NCBI GenBank assembly: GCA_039105265.1
Contig: JAPFFF010000005.1
Coordinates: forward strand, 4,821,501-4,885,500
Length of the DNA stretch: 64,000 nucleotides
DNA from: Tritrichomonas musculus
Lineage: Eukaryota > Parabasalia > Tritrichomonadida > Tritrichomonadidae
Direction: 5' to 3'
Below, one piece after another: positions 11,375 through 21,196 of the stretch. The translations under genes and the position numbers were made by a program. Numbering within the stretch: the stretch's first letter is position 1; each line of letters opens with the position of its first letter. The notes below the pieces were generated by a model. The model had not been told where the DNA came from and did not search any database. It was given only the letters and a program-made list of their open reading frames with translations.

Positions 11375-11587
11375 ATATTTATTTGCTTTTCATTGTACTA
11401 AATATATAATAAAGATCCATATATGAATGTAAATCTCTCTGCAAAAGAGTGCCATAGTATAGGACCTCGGGATTACAGAAGAATTGGTGATAATTTTTTT
11501 TTTTGGAAAAATTTAACTTTTTTTTAATAAAATATAACTTTTTGATACATACTATAGAATTTTTCAGATAGAAAATATTTTTTTATA

Positions 11588-12384
11588 GGGGGGTCAACCG
11601 TAAAATTTTTGTCAAAATTTTAAAGCAAACTTAAAATCTGAGAATTTTTATATAATAATTATAGAACTATATAGTTCATTGAATATACTATTTATTAAAA
11701 ATATTTTTTCCTAATTTTATCTATAGGGCCAAAAAAGGCAAAGCATTAAAGTTGTAATGACTTGTGATTTGAAAAATGAGTTATTTCTTAAAAATTTTCA
11801 GTAAAATCATTAAGATAATTAATAAAAGACTTTGTTCTACCATTGAAATGATTATAAAACAGGTTTAAATGTGATAATTTTATAATTCTGCTCTTTAATT
11901 ACATAAAATGTAATATGATAGTTATATTCTCAATGATTATGTGAAATTGATGCAAATGTAATAAAAATATTAAAAAATAAGAGAGAAAATCTATTAAAAA
12001 TCAATTTTATGATAGATTGAAATATATATCATTGATTTTATTATTATGATATTTAAATAATTTAAATTGTGATTCAAAAATTAATTTTAAATTGATAACC
12101 TAAGCAAATAAATATTTTCATAATAACCTTCTTGAATAAAACTTAAAATATTAATCAATTTGATTCAAACAATCATAAAAGCCACTTTTTTATAAAATGG
12201 TGAATTATGGTTAATTTTTTTTTTAATTTTCGAAAAGTTGTTGCCTTTTGTGGACCTATAGATGAAATTTAATAATAAATATTTTAAAATAAACTATATA
12301 AAGTAAGGAATATATTTCCATCATTTATTTATCATTATCTTTAAAAAATATATTTTTTGACACATTTTCGGCGGTTGACCCCCC
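11588..12384. mobile_element. TA-flanked non-autonomous element, 797 bp
   Basis: Starts GGGGGGTCAACCG and ends CGGTTGACCCCCC-like (GCGGTTGACCCCCC), with TA on both sides. The inverted ends extend to about 165 bp with lower identity, down to TCTATAGG(G/T)CCA and AAAAGGCAA. The interior is AT-rich with no reading frame. This fits a miniature element moved by a TA-targeting (Tc1/mariner-like) transposase. The empty site in the right arm lies in a homopolymer, so the exact join is less certain than for the others. Confidence 0.65.
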
Positions 12385-13315
12385 TATATTTTTTTTTTTT
12401 TGGATTATTCTATTCACTGATTTGAATAAAATCGAGTTTCCCTTAGTTATAATATTTAATAAAATCTAGAAGAGTAGAAGCTCGAATAAAAGACTGATGC
12501 GACCTCAAAACTTTATGCTTGCTTTTTTCAACATCAACAATGAGACTCATCAAAATATGTTTTGTTGAATTATTCTATCCACAAATCAAAAATCGTTCGA
12601 TGAACGTTTATTAAAAATTTGCGGACAAAAGAAACAGAAAAAAAAATTTGAAAAAGGGTAATAATCAAAAAAATATGATTTTTACGCTTTAAGTATCTGT
12701 ATATGTAAAATTCATATGATTTAAATGGCGTTATTTAAAATAATTGATGAAAGTATTGGTTAAATAAAAATTTAGTTACAAAATTTGAAACGATCATAAT
12801 TATTTTCTATAATTCTTCTATGAAAGCATAAATAAAAGAGCAAATCCTTATCAAATATTAAATTATAAGGCATATTATTGATATAATTGAATATTATTGA
12901 TATAATTATTGATATAATTGAATACTTGATAAGAATCTTATTTCCCAGTTATTTTCATCTATTTTTAATTGTTTACTCATATCATTTGAATTTAATATTC
13001 TTCTTTTAAAAACATTGTCCTCAAAAATGTTTTACCAAAATAATAAATTGATTTAAAAAGGATCTTTTTCAAAAATTTTCAAAATTTTATTTTTTGGAAA
13101 ATTTTAGATGTTCACAAAAAGTTTGGTGGTACGAATTTTTAAAATATTTTATAATAAACTTTCAACCTTTTTTGATGTGTAGGCAGATCTGATATAGATG
13201 TGACTACAAATCTTCATTTTTGAAGAGATTATATTCAAAAAACACATCACCAAAAAGATAATTAGAAAATGGAAAATAATTTGAGAGTTAATTAAATCAA
13301 ATCCAATCAATCCTA

Positions 13316-13683
13316 AACTAAGTTTTTTAATTATTACCTTATTCACAAAAAAATTGAGAGTTTTTAATTCAAATTTTCTATGAGTCTTCAGAAAGTAGGA
13401 CGATAAGTAGGGACAAATTATTTTTTTTAAAATACCATATCTTTCAATTTTGAGAAGATGAAAATAAAAAAAAAAGAATATAAAAAAGTTTTTTATTCAG
13501 GAAAAATACCTTTTAAATAGCTTTGGGAGCCTTTGAGGGCTAAGCCCAATTGGTTAAGGTAATAGCGGGAGCCTCGACCTGAAATGAATGAAGGTATTCA
13601 TGCCTTAATAACTTAAAAAAAAATATTTAGCTTTATTCAAATTTGAGAGGACGATAAGAAGGGACAAATTAAAAAACTTAGTT
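13316..13683. mobile_element. TA-flanked miniature element, 368 bp
   Basis: AACTAAGTTTTTTAATT at the left end is mirrored by AATTAAAAAACTTAGTT at the right, with TA at 13314-13315 and 13684-13685. The right arm has the uninterrupted target. A second inner pair, GGACGATAAG(T/A)AGGGACAAA, occurs near 13400 and 13650 in direct orientation. Between them lies a GC-richer stretch, GGGCTAAGCCCAATTGGTTA, resembling a tRNA D-arm/A-box region. Confidence 0.65.
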
Positions 13684-13976
13684 TATCAATCCTATCAAAC
13701 CTTTCAATTTTCATTTTTCCAATAAAATTATTAAGAGAGAAGGCAATCAAAAAGTTATATTTATACAAAAAAAAATTTATCTCAAAAACTATCAGACAAA
13801 AAGAATAAATTATATAAAATTTATTTATTGATGCTATATATAATATTTATAGTATTTATAATATATACCAATTATAAAATTTTAAAAATATAAAAAAAAA
13901 TTACAAATTCAATCAAAAATTCACATAAAAATTTTGTCAAATGAATTTTTGAGATTTTGCTTCTATTCTTTTTTTA

Positions 13977-15800
13977 GAAATGATAAATAGCACACTGTTA
14001 TGGTGAAGTGACCATCACAGTATTCAAAAAATAAAACTTTTTGATAAATGTAATAAGAACTTTTTAATAAATGTAATAAGAACTTTTTAATAAAAGTAAT
14101 AAGAACTTTTTGATAAAAGATTTATAATTTTGGCGCCTTTTATATCCAAAATTGGAAAGGATTTACTAAATACTCATTATCGATTATCTTAGATCTTTAA
14201 AAAAAATATCCGAAATACTCAATAGTGATTATCTTAGATCTCTAAAGACGATTTACGAAATACTCAATGGCGATTATCCTAGATAATTAAATTCGAATTC
14301 CGAAATACTCAGTGGTGATCATCTTAGAACTGCAAAAGCGATTTCCTAGATACTCAATAACTATTGTTTTAAATCTTTAAAAAAGATTTACGAAATACTC
14401 AATCGTGATTATCCTAAATCTTTGAAGACTATTTAGGAAATACTCAATATTGATTATCTCAGATCATTAAAAACGATTTCTGAAATACTCAATAGCGATT
14501 ATCCTAGATCTTTGAAGACGATTTCCAAAATACTCAATTACAATCATCTTAGAACTGTAAAAGCGATTTTCGAAATACTCAATATCGATTATCTTAGATC
14601 ATTAAAAGCGATTCCCGAAATACTCAATAGCGATTATCCTAGATCTTTGAAGATGATTTCCGAAATACACTGTAGCGATCATCTTCTAACTGCAAAAGCG
14701 ATTTCTAAAATACTCAATAGCAATCATCTTAGATCTTTAAAAGCAATTTCTGAAATACTCAAAAGCGTTTATCTTTAAATGGTAAATTTTTACTATATCA
14801 ATGAGATTAAAAGACCAAACATAATTTAAATGAATAAATTATTTATTAGATATTATTTTTATAAACATATGATGTTTTAATAGATTAAAAATAAAAATAT
14901 TCAATTTTTTAATATTTTACTTAAATTGTGAGAGATCTAACAATTTTTGATAATGTTATCAAAATAGGGCTCTATAAATATTATAAGATATCTTACAATT
15001 TTGCATGATATTTTAAAAAATATTTGTCAAATCTTAAAAATTAAATAAAAGCGAATAATTTATTATATTTTTTAATATACAGTAACTTATTTTCAGAATT
15101 ATTTAAATGAAATATTTTAAAACATCAATTAATTATTCCATTTATCTTGTTTTGTACAAAATTAAATCCTTTTACTAAAATTTATTGGACTATATCTTAA
15201 TAATTTAATATATTAAAAAAATAATTCATTTTAAAAGGACATGGGAACCGCTTAAAAAATTAATATTTTGCTTTAAAGAGCTTAATTTTTAGTAGATGTA
15301 ACTTTTATCCTGCTTTTTTGGAAATACATTACATATTAAAATTTAATCTAGTTTTAATCTGATCATAATGGCGCTTGTTGAAGATAATTTTTATTTTCGG
15401 CAGAATTAATTTGTAAATAATAAATCTTTTTGCTGAATTCGATATCAATTATTTCCAATTTTGGAAATGGAAATCAGCAAAGATAAATCGTACTAATTGG
15501 AAATCGTACTAATAACTTCAAAGATACCATAATAATCTTGCCGCTGTGTTCAATAATAGTTTCATTATGATTTGATAAAATTTTCGAATAATTTTAGATC
15601 TAAAATTTACATTTTTCAAAATGTTCTATTACATGTATTAAAAAGTTCTTATTACATTTATCAAAAAGTTCTTATTACATTTATTAAAAAGTTCTTATTA
15701 CATTTATCAAAAAGTTCTTATTACATTTATCAAAAAGTTTTATTTTTTGAATACTGTGATGGTCACTTCACCTTAACAGTGTTATATCTATTCTACCCCT

Positions 15801-15802
<2 letters not shown>
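13977..15802. mobile_element. TIR element of about 1.8 kb with a decayed repeat-coding region
   Basis: The ends match inversely over more than 100 bp, with ACTGTTA(T/A)GGTGAAGTG then ACCATCACAGTATTC, then several direct copies of a 22-23-bp unit (AGTTCTTATTACATTTATC) just inside each end: about four on the left (14030-14120) and five on the right (15635-15745). Exact outer limits are uncertain because the target is a T tract (13969-13975 and 15803-15849). The right arm has the T tract without this element. The interior carries 13-14 copies of a 45-bp repeat. Subterminal repeat arrays of this kind are typical of hAT- or Mutator-type ends; no transposase is seen. Confidence 0.6.
14165..14778 (+). 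repeat. 45-bp tandem repeat, formerly coding a 15-residue unit
   Basis: About 13.6 units of 45 bp, each close to ATACTCAATAGCGATTATCT then TAGATCTTTAAAAGCGATTT then CCGAA. Since 45 is a multiple of three the array translates as a 15-residue repeat near KAISEILNSDYLRSL. An open part (14512-14778) gives 88 residues; earlier units contain stops, so the frame is decayed. The unit looks like a short amphipathic helical repeat. It lies wholly within the 13977-15802 element. Confidence 0.65.
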
Positions 15803-15853
<51 letters not shown>

Positions 15854-15895
15854 CAATTTTTTTTACTTCATTGTTTACCATTTATTTATTTCCAG

Positions 15896-15900
15896 TCATA
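15896..15900 (+). promoter_or_regulatory. Initiator-like TCATA before the left-arm ORF
   Basis: TCATATTG lies directly before the ATG at 15904 and matches TCAYW. The same site precedes the right-arm copy (21093-21097, minus strand). It argues that translation starts at MYYLIGSDISDYEYF. Confidence 0.4.
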
Positions 15901-15903
15901 TTG

Positions 15904-16320
15904 ATGTACTACCTAATTGGCAGTGACATTTCTGATTATGAATACTTTCAAAATGACCTTAATTCTCCACCTACAGAGGAACAAGAGATAAATAACAATG
16001 TGCAATCAAGCAGCAATAACTCTTCTTCATCTGTTCAATGTATGAAAAGGAAGAGAGTGCAGCTTACTGAAAAGCAGCTTCAATTTAGAAAACAATTCTT
16101 TGCTATCTTAACACATAGAAAGATATTACGAAAAGAAATAGTGAAAGGAATACATGACGAGTTTCTGGTTAAAAACATCGAAGGATTGACCGAAATGACA
16201 AGAGATGAATTTCGTTCAATTAATCTTTACTTTATTAATCGCATTGATTATCAAGATAAAATCTACAAAGTTCTTAAAGAACACAAAGATAAGATATCGG
16301 AAAAGTATTTACGATATTAG
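15904..16320 (+). CDS. Unknown 138-residue basic protein, left-arm copy
   Basis: Starts MYYLIGSDISDYEYFQNDLN. There is an acidic and Ser/Asn-rich first third (NNNVQSSSNNSSSSVQC), then a basic patch KRKRVQLTEKQLQFRKQFF that could act as a nuclear signal, then a helical, charged C-terminal part with MTRDEFRSINLYFINRIDYQ. There is no membrane segment. Upstream is a 47-T tract and TTTCCAG, a possible 3' splice site. A near-identical copy lies in the other arm (two residue differences). The frame has stayed open in both arms, which hints that it is or recently was functional. No family is recognised; a DNA-binding protein of the element is one possibility. Confidence 0.55.
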   Translation: MYYLIGSDISDYEYFQNDLNSPPTEEQEINNNVQSSSNNSSSSVQCMKRKRVQLTEKQLQFRKQFFAILTHRKILRKEIVKGIHDEFLVKNIEGLTEMTRDEFRSINLYFINRIDYQDKIYKVLKEHKDKISEKYLRY

Positions 16321-16362
16321 ACTTAAACAATTTCTTGCCAAAATTTATCTGTTTTATATATA

Positions 16363-16423
16363 TTAATATTAATATTAATATTAATATTGATATTGATATT
16401 GATATTGATATTGATATTGATAT
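16363..16423 (+). repeat. Hexanucleotide microsatellite ATTAAT/ATTGAT, left arm
   Basis: Several ATTAAT units followed by a run of ATTGAT units just after the left-arm gene. The right-arm counterpart (about 20597-20632) is shorter, a fast-changing difference between otherwise near-identical arms. Frames called over it are low-complexity artefacts. Confidence 0.7.
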
Positions 16424-16749
16424 GTTTGTATATATTTCTATATTGCCATAGTAAAATACGACTTTTTGCAAAAATGTTAATATAAACGGTTATAATTTCA
16501 CGTTTATTTATTATACAGTGATACATGTAGAAGTGATATATATGAATTAATTTGTAAATAATAATCAATATAATCTAATACTTCCATTTTTTATTTTCAT
16601 CCTCAATGATAGAAGAAATGCTAAAATATCAATTTTTATCTGTGATGTTATATTTATTCATATTAATGATTAAGTACTTAACATATTGATGTATTTCATT
16701 TAATTTCAAAATCTTTGTATCTAACGAAAAACTCAAAATAAAAAAAATA

Positions 16750-17516
16750 CAGTTGCTCCACTTTTGTAACGGAAAAATCCACTTTCGTAACAGAAAATGT
16801 AACCACCAAAATTTTCAAAATTTGTTATCACCTAACTTTTTGATTTTTTATCCACTTTCGTAACAGAATTTTCCACTTTCGTAACAGAAAATTTTATTAT
16901 TTAATTATCTTTGTTTTTAATGAGTTTTTACATTTTTAATATAATGCAAATAATTGTAGAAAACACAGTAGTTATTGGGAACAACATTTTATTTGAAATT
17001 ATGGATGAAGATAATTATTGTAAATATTTTGCTAAAAAAAGAATTTTTGTTATTTTAAAAGCTTAAAATTCCATTTCAAATGTTTTTTATTTCATCATAA
17101 TAATGCAATACTGATTTTTTATTTGCTTTATCTGAAATTATAATCTAATTATTTCTTGATTTCTATCCTTTTTTTTATTTTTCATGTTTAATATTCATTT
17201 AAATTATAGTACAATTATAAAAACACGATTTTCTTCTAAAAAAAGAATTTTGAGTAAATCCATAATTATTATTAATAACTTAATAAACCTCTTTATAAAT
17301 ATCATTTCTTGATTAAACTTCTCATTATGAAAGGATTTCGATAAAAAAAGAAATGAAAAATGAAAAATATCAATTTTTAAAAAATCAAAAAAAAAAATTC
17401 TGTTACGAAAGTGGATAAAAAATCAAAAAGTTAGGTGATAATAAATTTTGAAAATTTTAGTGGTTACATTTTCTGTTACGAAAGTGGATTTTTCCGTTAC
17501 AAAAGTGGAACAACTG
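16750..17516. mobile_element. TA-flanked miniature element, 767 bp, long TIRs
   Basis: Starts CAGTTGCTCCACTTTTGTAA and ends mirrored (...AAAGTGGAACAACTG), with TA at 16748-16749 and 17517-17518. The inverted ends run about 125 bp at high identity and contain repeated CCACTTTCGTAACAGAA words (three on the left side, two or more on the right). The interior has no reading frame. The right arm shows the single-TA empty site, so insertion and TA duplication are directly seen. Family: Tc1/mariner-type target choice, non-autonomous. Confidence 0.8.
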
Positions 17517-17565
17517 TATATAAATTTAAAAATTCATGATTGTGAAACTATTTAACGTTTTAATA

Positions 17566-19095
17566 CCGTTAAAATTTTATAGGCATTTATTTTCCCGTGG
17601 TGTAAAATTTACGTTAAAAAAATTTTGCTCTCAATTCTTTCAATAAAGAATTGTCATTCTCAAAAAATTGATAGTGAAGGTTTTTTTGGATCTTTTTATC
17701 TTTAATCTATTCTTTTTTATGAAATAATTTAAAGAAAATAAATATTCATTATTTTTTTTTAATTTCACAAAAACCGTCATTAATTCAAATTTGAAAGAGT
17801 GATCGTATTTTCATTATTTTTACAATAGACAAACAGATCAAGTTTTCCCTGATTTTAGATCTTTAGGCTCAATATTAGACCAATTAACTTCAAGTTCATT
17901 CGAATCAAATCGTATCTCTTACCAGTTTGACATTTTTTTTCAATTATTTTCGATTTTTTTTTTCTCAAACAGAATTTACCTTTAATTTTTAAAGAATCTC
18001 AAGAATTTTATTAGATATCGCTCAATATAATTTGGATTTTGTCGCATACTTAGCTCATATTTCTTAACCCACATTCAAAACTCGTATCTCCAAATTTTTT
18101 AATAAAAATCTCATAGGATTTTACATATTTTATTCTTTGTACCTGTTTTTTCCTTTTTTGGCTTATTTTATCTCATTTTTTTTTTTCATTTTAATTTCAA
18201 TAGAATTATAATCTCTAAAATTTTCTTTATGATATTCAATCTTCTTCATAAACAAAGAATACTTTATGTTCTAAATAAAAAACTTATTTTTTTCCTTTTA
18301 AATTCTACATTTTTCAATCAAATTTTTAAAAATTTTTAGAGTTATCAAAAATTTTAAAAAAATTTGATTGAAAAGTATGTGAAAAAATGCATTAAATATG
18401 AAAATAATTAAATAAATATATTTATTATAAAATATAATTAACATTTTACTTTTTTAAACACGGTTTAAGCAGAAAAAAAATTTAAAAAAAAAATTATAAA
18501 CGATCAAAAAATAAAATCTGTTATTACTCAAGCTATTGATAAACAATCATGAGCATTTTTTAATGTAGGAATTATGCTGCCGAATTCCTTAAAATCATTG
18601 AAAAAAAGTTGATTTATATGATTTTTGGTATGAACTTTTTGAGATAAACGAAAAGATAAAATCATATTTTCAAAATATGGCACAACTTTTATATAGAGCA
18701 GCATCTGTTAATCATAAGTGAAATAGATATGAGCTATTTATATTGATCATATAAAAAGTTTTTTAAGATATGATATAATTCCATTTTTTGACTAGTTGAA
18801 ATAAACATAGCTAAAAAATCTAATATTGGTATATATCATAAATACAAAAGGATAATCTTTGACAACAATTATATCTTTCAAAATATCGCATTTTTAATCA
18901 TAAAAAAAATAATAAACGGAAATAAACGTAAAATTTTGATCAAGTTTTAAAAGAATTGAGAGGCTAAAAAAAGAATTGTCTTTTTTTGAATAGCCAAAAA
19001 TTTTTCACTCTCAAATTTTTTCTGAACAATTCATTGAATTTTCTTAACGTAAATTTTACACCACGCGAAAATAAATGTATATAAAATTTTAACGG
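17566..19095. mobile_element. TA-flanked non-autonomous element, 1530 bp
   Basis: Starts CCGTTAAAATTTTATAGGCA and ends as the reverse complement of CCGTTAAAATTTTATATACA. The inverted ends run about 57 bp, including CGTGGTGTAAAATTTACGTT. TA lies at 17564-17565 and 19096-19097, and the right arm holds the single-TA empty site at 20212-20213. The 1.4-kb interior is AT-rich without a gene. It inserted only 49 bp from the 767-bp element. Confidence 0.8.
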
Positions 19096-19232
19096 TATAA
19101 TATATCTGATGAGAAAATCATATATTATCATTAAATTTGTAGATAAACTCCAATCATGAAATAAATCATCTGGATATTCATTCATTATCATTTTATCTAG
19201 ATTGTACTTTGGATCATACTAAATTTGAAACG

Positions 19233-19238
<6 letters not shown>

Positions 19239-19279
<41 letters not shown>
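19239..19279 (+). repeat. Poly-T tract, left arm inner part
   Basis: About 41 T, mirrored in the right arm by a shorter A tract (about 20053-20071). It interrupts the AAATTTGAAACGATC...ATAATTCTTCTATGAA sequence that is otherwise shared with 12780-12830. Confidence 0.6.
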
Positions 19280-19414
19280 CATAATTCTTCTATGAATGCA
19301 TAAATAAAATAGCATATTTTTATAAAATATTGAATTATCAAGTATATTATTGATATAATTGAATTTGCTCTTATTTATACTTTTTAAATATCATCCAATA
19401 TAATTATTTCAGAA

Positions 19415-19965
19415 AATGAAGCCATGCAAGGGATCAAAGAGATATCGTCGTATGGAAGTACACTAAACGAATTTAGAGATTTTTTTTACCAAAGTACAAT
19501 GTTACAATTTAGTCATCGAAGTAGAACCAAAACATATACAAAAAGAGTTTAAATTACCAGAATATCAATTTCAAGCTTTTTTAAATAAGATTATGCAAAC
19601 CTTCAATAGTATCGACACTTGCCACGCAATCCACGAGGCAAAGTATTCAGCCGACAAAATAAACCAGTAAGAAGCTGCAGACAAAAAGGAAGTCGAAGAG
19701 CTTTACGATTTGATCGCCAAAAAATAATCAAATATGTTTCAATATACAGAAAAAAATATCTGAAGAATTCAATAGTTTATTTACTGATCAACCATATCTT
19801 GAATTATTTGAATACTTTACAAAAATCATTAATTTAATATCATCAATTATGACACTTTCTTATGAAATAATGAAATGTGATCCAATCGAGTTTATCAATG
19901 GTTTCTCAAATCTTCAGAATATTTTGAGTTCTACTTTTCTAATGGTCAGTTCTTACTACTTTACA
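19415..19965 (+). pseudogene. Decayed gene in the core of the giant inverted repeat
   Basis: Frames read MQGIKEISSYGSTLNEFRDF, then in another frame PKHIQKEFKLPEYQFQAFLN and MQTFNSIDTCHAIHEAKYSA, a stop, EAADKKEVEELYDLIAKK, a stop, then SEEFNSLFTDQPYLELFEYF and SIMTLSYEIMKCDPIEFING. The composition is clearly protein-like and less AT-rich than its surroundings, but at least two stops and two frame changes break it. The family is not recognised. Its place at the centre of symmetry suggests it was the central gene or cargo of the structure. Confidence 0.5.
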
Positions 19966-20593
19966 AAATTCAATTATATCAATAATATACTTGATAATTC
20001 AATATTTTATAAAAAAATGCTATTTTATTTATGCATTCATAGAAGAATTATGAAAAAAAAAAAAAAAAAAAAGGATCGTTTCAAATTTAGTATGATCCAA
20101 AGTACAATCTAGATAAAATGATAATGAATGAATATCCAGATGATTTATTTCATGATTGGAGTTTATCTACAAATTTAATGATAATATATGATTTTCTCAT
20201 CAGATATATTATATTAAAACGTTAAATAGTTTCACAATCATGAATTTTTAAATTTATATATTTTTTTTATTTTGAGTTTTTCGTTAGATACAAAGATTTT
20301 GAAATTAAATGAAATACATCAATATGTTAAGTACTTAATCATTAATATGAATAAATATAACATCACAGATAAAAATTGATATTTTAGCATTTCTTCTATC
20401 ATTGAGGATGAAAATAAAAAATGGAAGTATTAGATTATATTGATTATATTGATTATTATTTACAAATTAATTCATATATATCACTTCTACATGTATCACT
20501 GTATAATAAATAAACGTGAAATTATAACCGTTTATATTAACATTTTTGCAAAAAGTCGTATTTTACTATGGCAATTTAGAAATATATACAAAC

Positions 20594-20634
20594 ATATCAA
20601 TATCAATATCAATATTAATATTAATATTAATATA
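20594..20634 (-). repeat. Hexanucleotide microsatellite, right arm
   Basis: Shorter counterpart of the left-arm array: ATCAAT units then ATTAAT units. Confidence 0.6.
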
Positions 20635-20672
20635 TATAAAACAGATAAATTTTGGCAAGAAATTGTTTAAGT

Positions 20673-21089
20673 CTAATATCGTAAATACTTTTCCGATATC
20701 TTATCTTTGTGTTCTTTAAGAACTTTGTAGATTTTATCTTGATAATCAATGCGATTAATAAAGTAAAGATTAATTGAACGAAATTCATCTCTTGTCATTT
20801 CGGTCAATCCTTCGATGTTTTTAACCAGAAACTCGTCATGTATTCCTTTCACTATTTCTTTTCGTAATATCTTTCTATGTGTTAAGATAGCAAAGAATTG
20901 TTTTCTAAATTGAAGCTGCTTTTCAGTAAGCTGCACTCTCTTCCTTTTAATACATTGAACAGATGAAGAAGAGTTATTGCTGCTTGATTGCACATTGTTA
21001 TTTGTCTCTTGTTCCTCTGTAGGTGGAGAATTAAGGTCATTTTGAAAGTATTCATAATCAGAAATGTCACTGCCAATTAGGTAGTACAT
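20673..21089 (-). CDS. Unknown 138-residue basic protein, right-arm copy
   Basis: Same length and sequence as the left-arm gene except for two residues (QETNNN for QEINNN, QCIKRK for QCMKRK). The start is chosen at the ATG directly after TCATATTG, as in the other copy. A 51-A tract (21144-21194) lies upstream in place of the left-arm T47. The frame is open. See the left-arm entry for domains; the function is unknown. Confidence 0.55.
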   Translation of the reverse strand: MYYLIGSDISDYEYFQNDLNSPPTEEQETNNNVQSSSNNSSSSVQCIKRKRVQLTEKQLQFRKQFFAILTHRKILRKEIVKGIHDEFLVKNIEGLTEMTRDEFRSINLYFINRIDYQDKIYKVLKEHKDKISEKYLRY

Positions 21090-21139
21090 CAATATGACTG
21101 GAAATAAATAAATGGTAAACAATGAAGTAAAAAAAATTG

Positions 21140-21196
<57 letters not shown>

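Larger units (their letters stand above)
11528..19366 (+). repeat. Left arm of giant inverted repeat, loaded with insertions
   Basis: It matches the reverse complement of 19966-22479 in segments: about 11528-11586, 12387-13315, 13684-13976, 15803-16749, 17517-17565 and 19096-19366. The gaps are five insertions (11588, 13316, about 13977, 16750 and 17566 starts). Confidence 0.8.

Noticed and set aside
13149-13346. 65-residue frame and its right-arm twin at 21456-21644
   Set aside because: Hydrophobic frames in AT-rich arm sequence; the left one ends within an inserted element, so its end is not conserved.
14165-14778. Regular 45-bp repeats as a CRISPR array
   Set aside because: There are no unique spacers, units are contiguous, divergent and in codon phase, and the context is eukaryotic.
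16274-16568. Minus-strand frames of 65 and 81 residues after the left-arm gene
   Set aside because: They run through the ATTAAT/ATTGAT microsatellite (INININ repeats).
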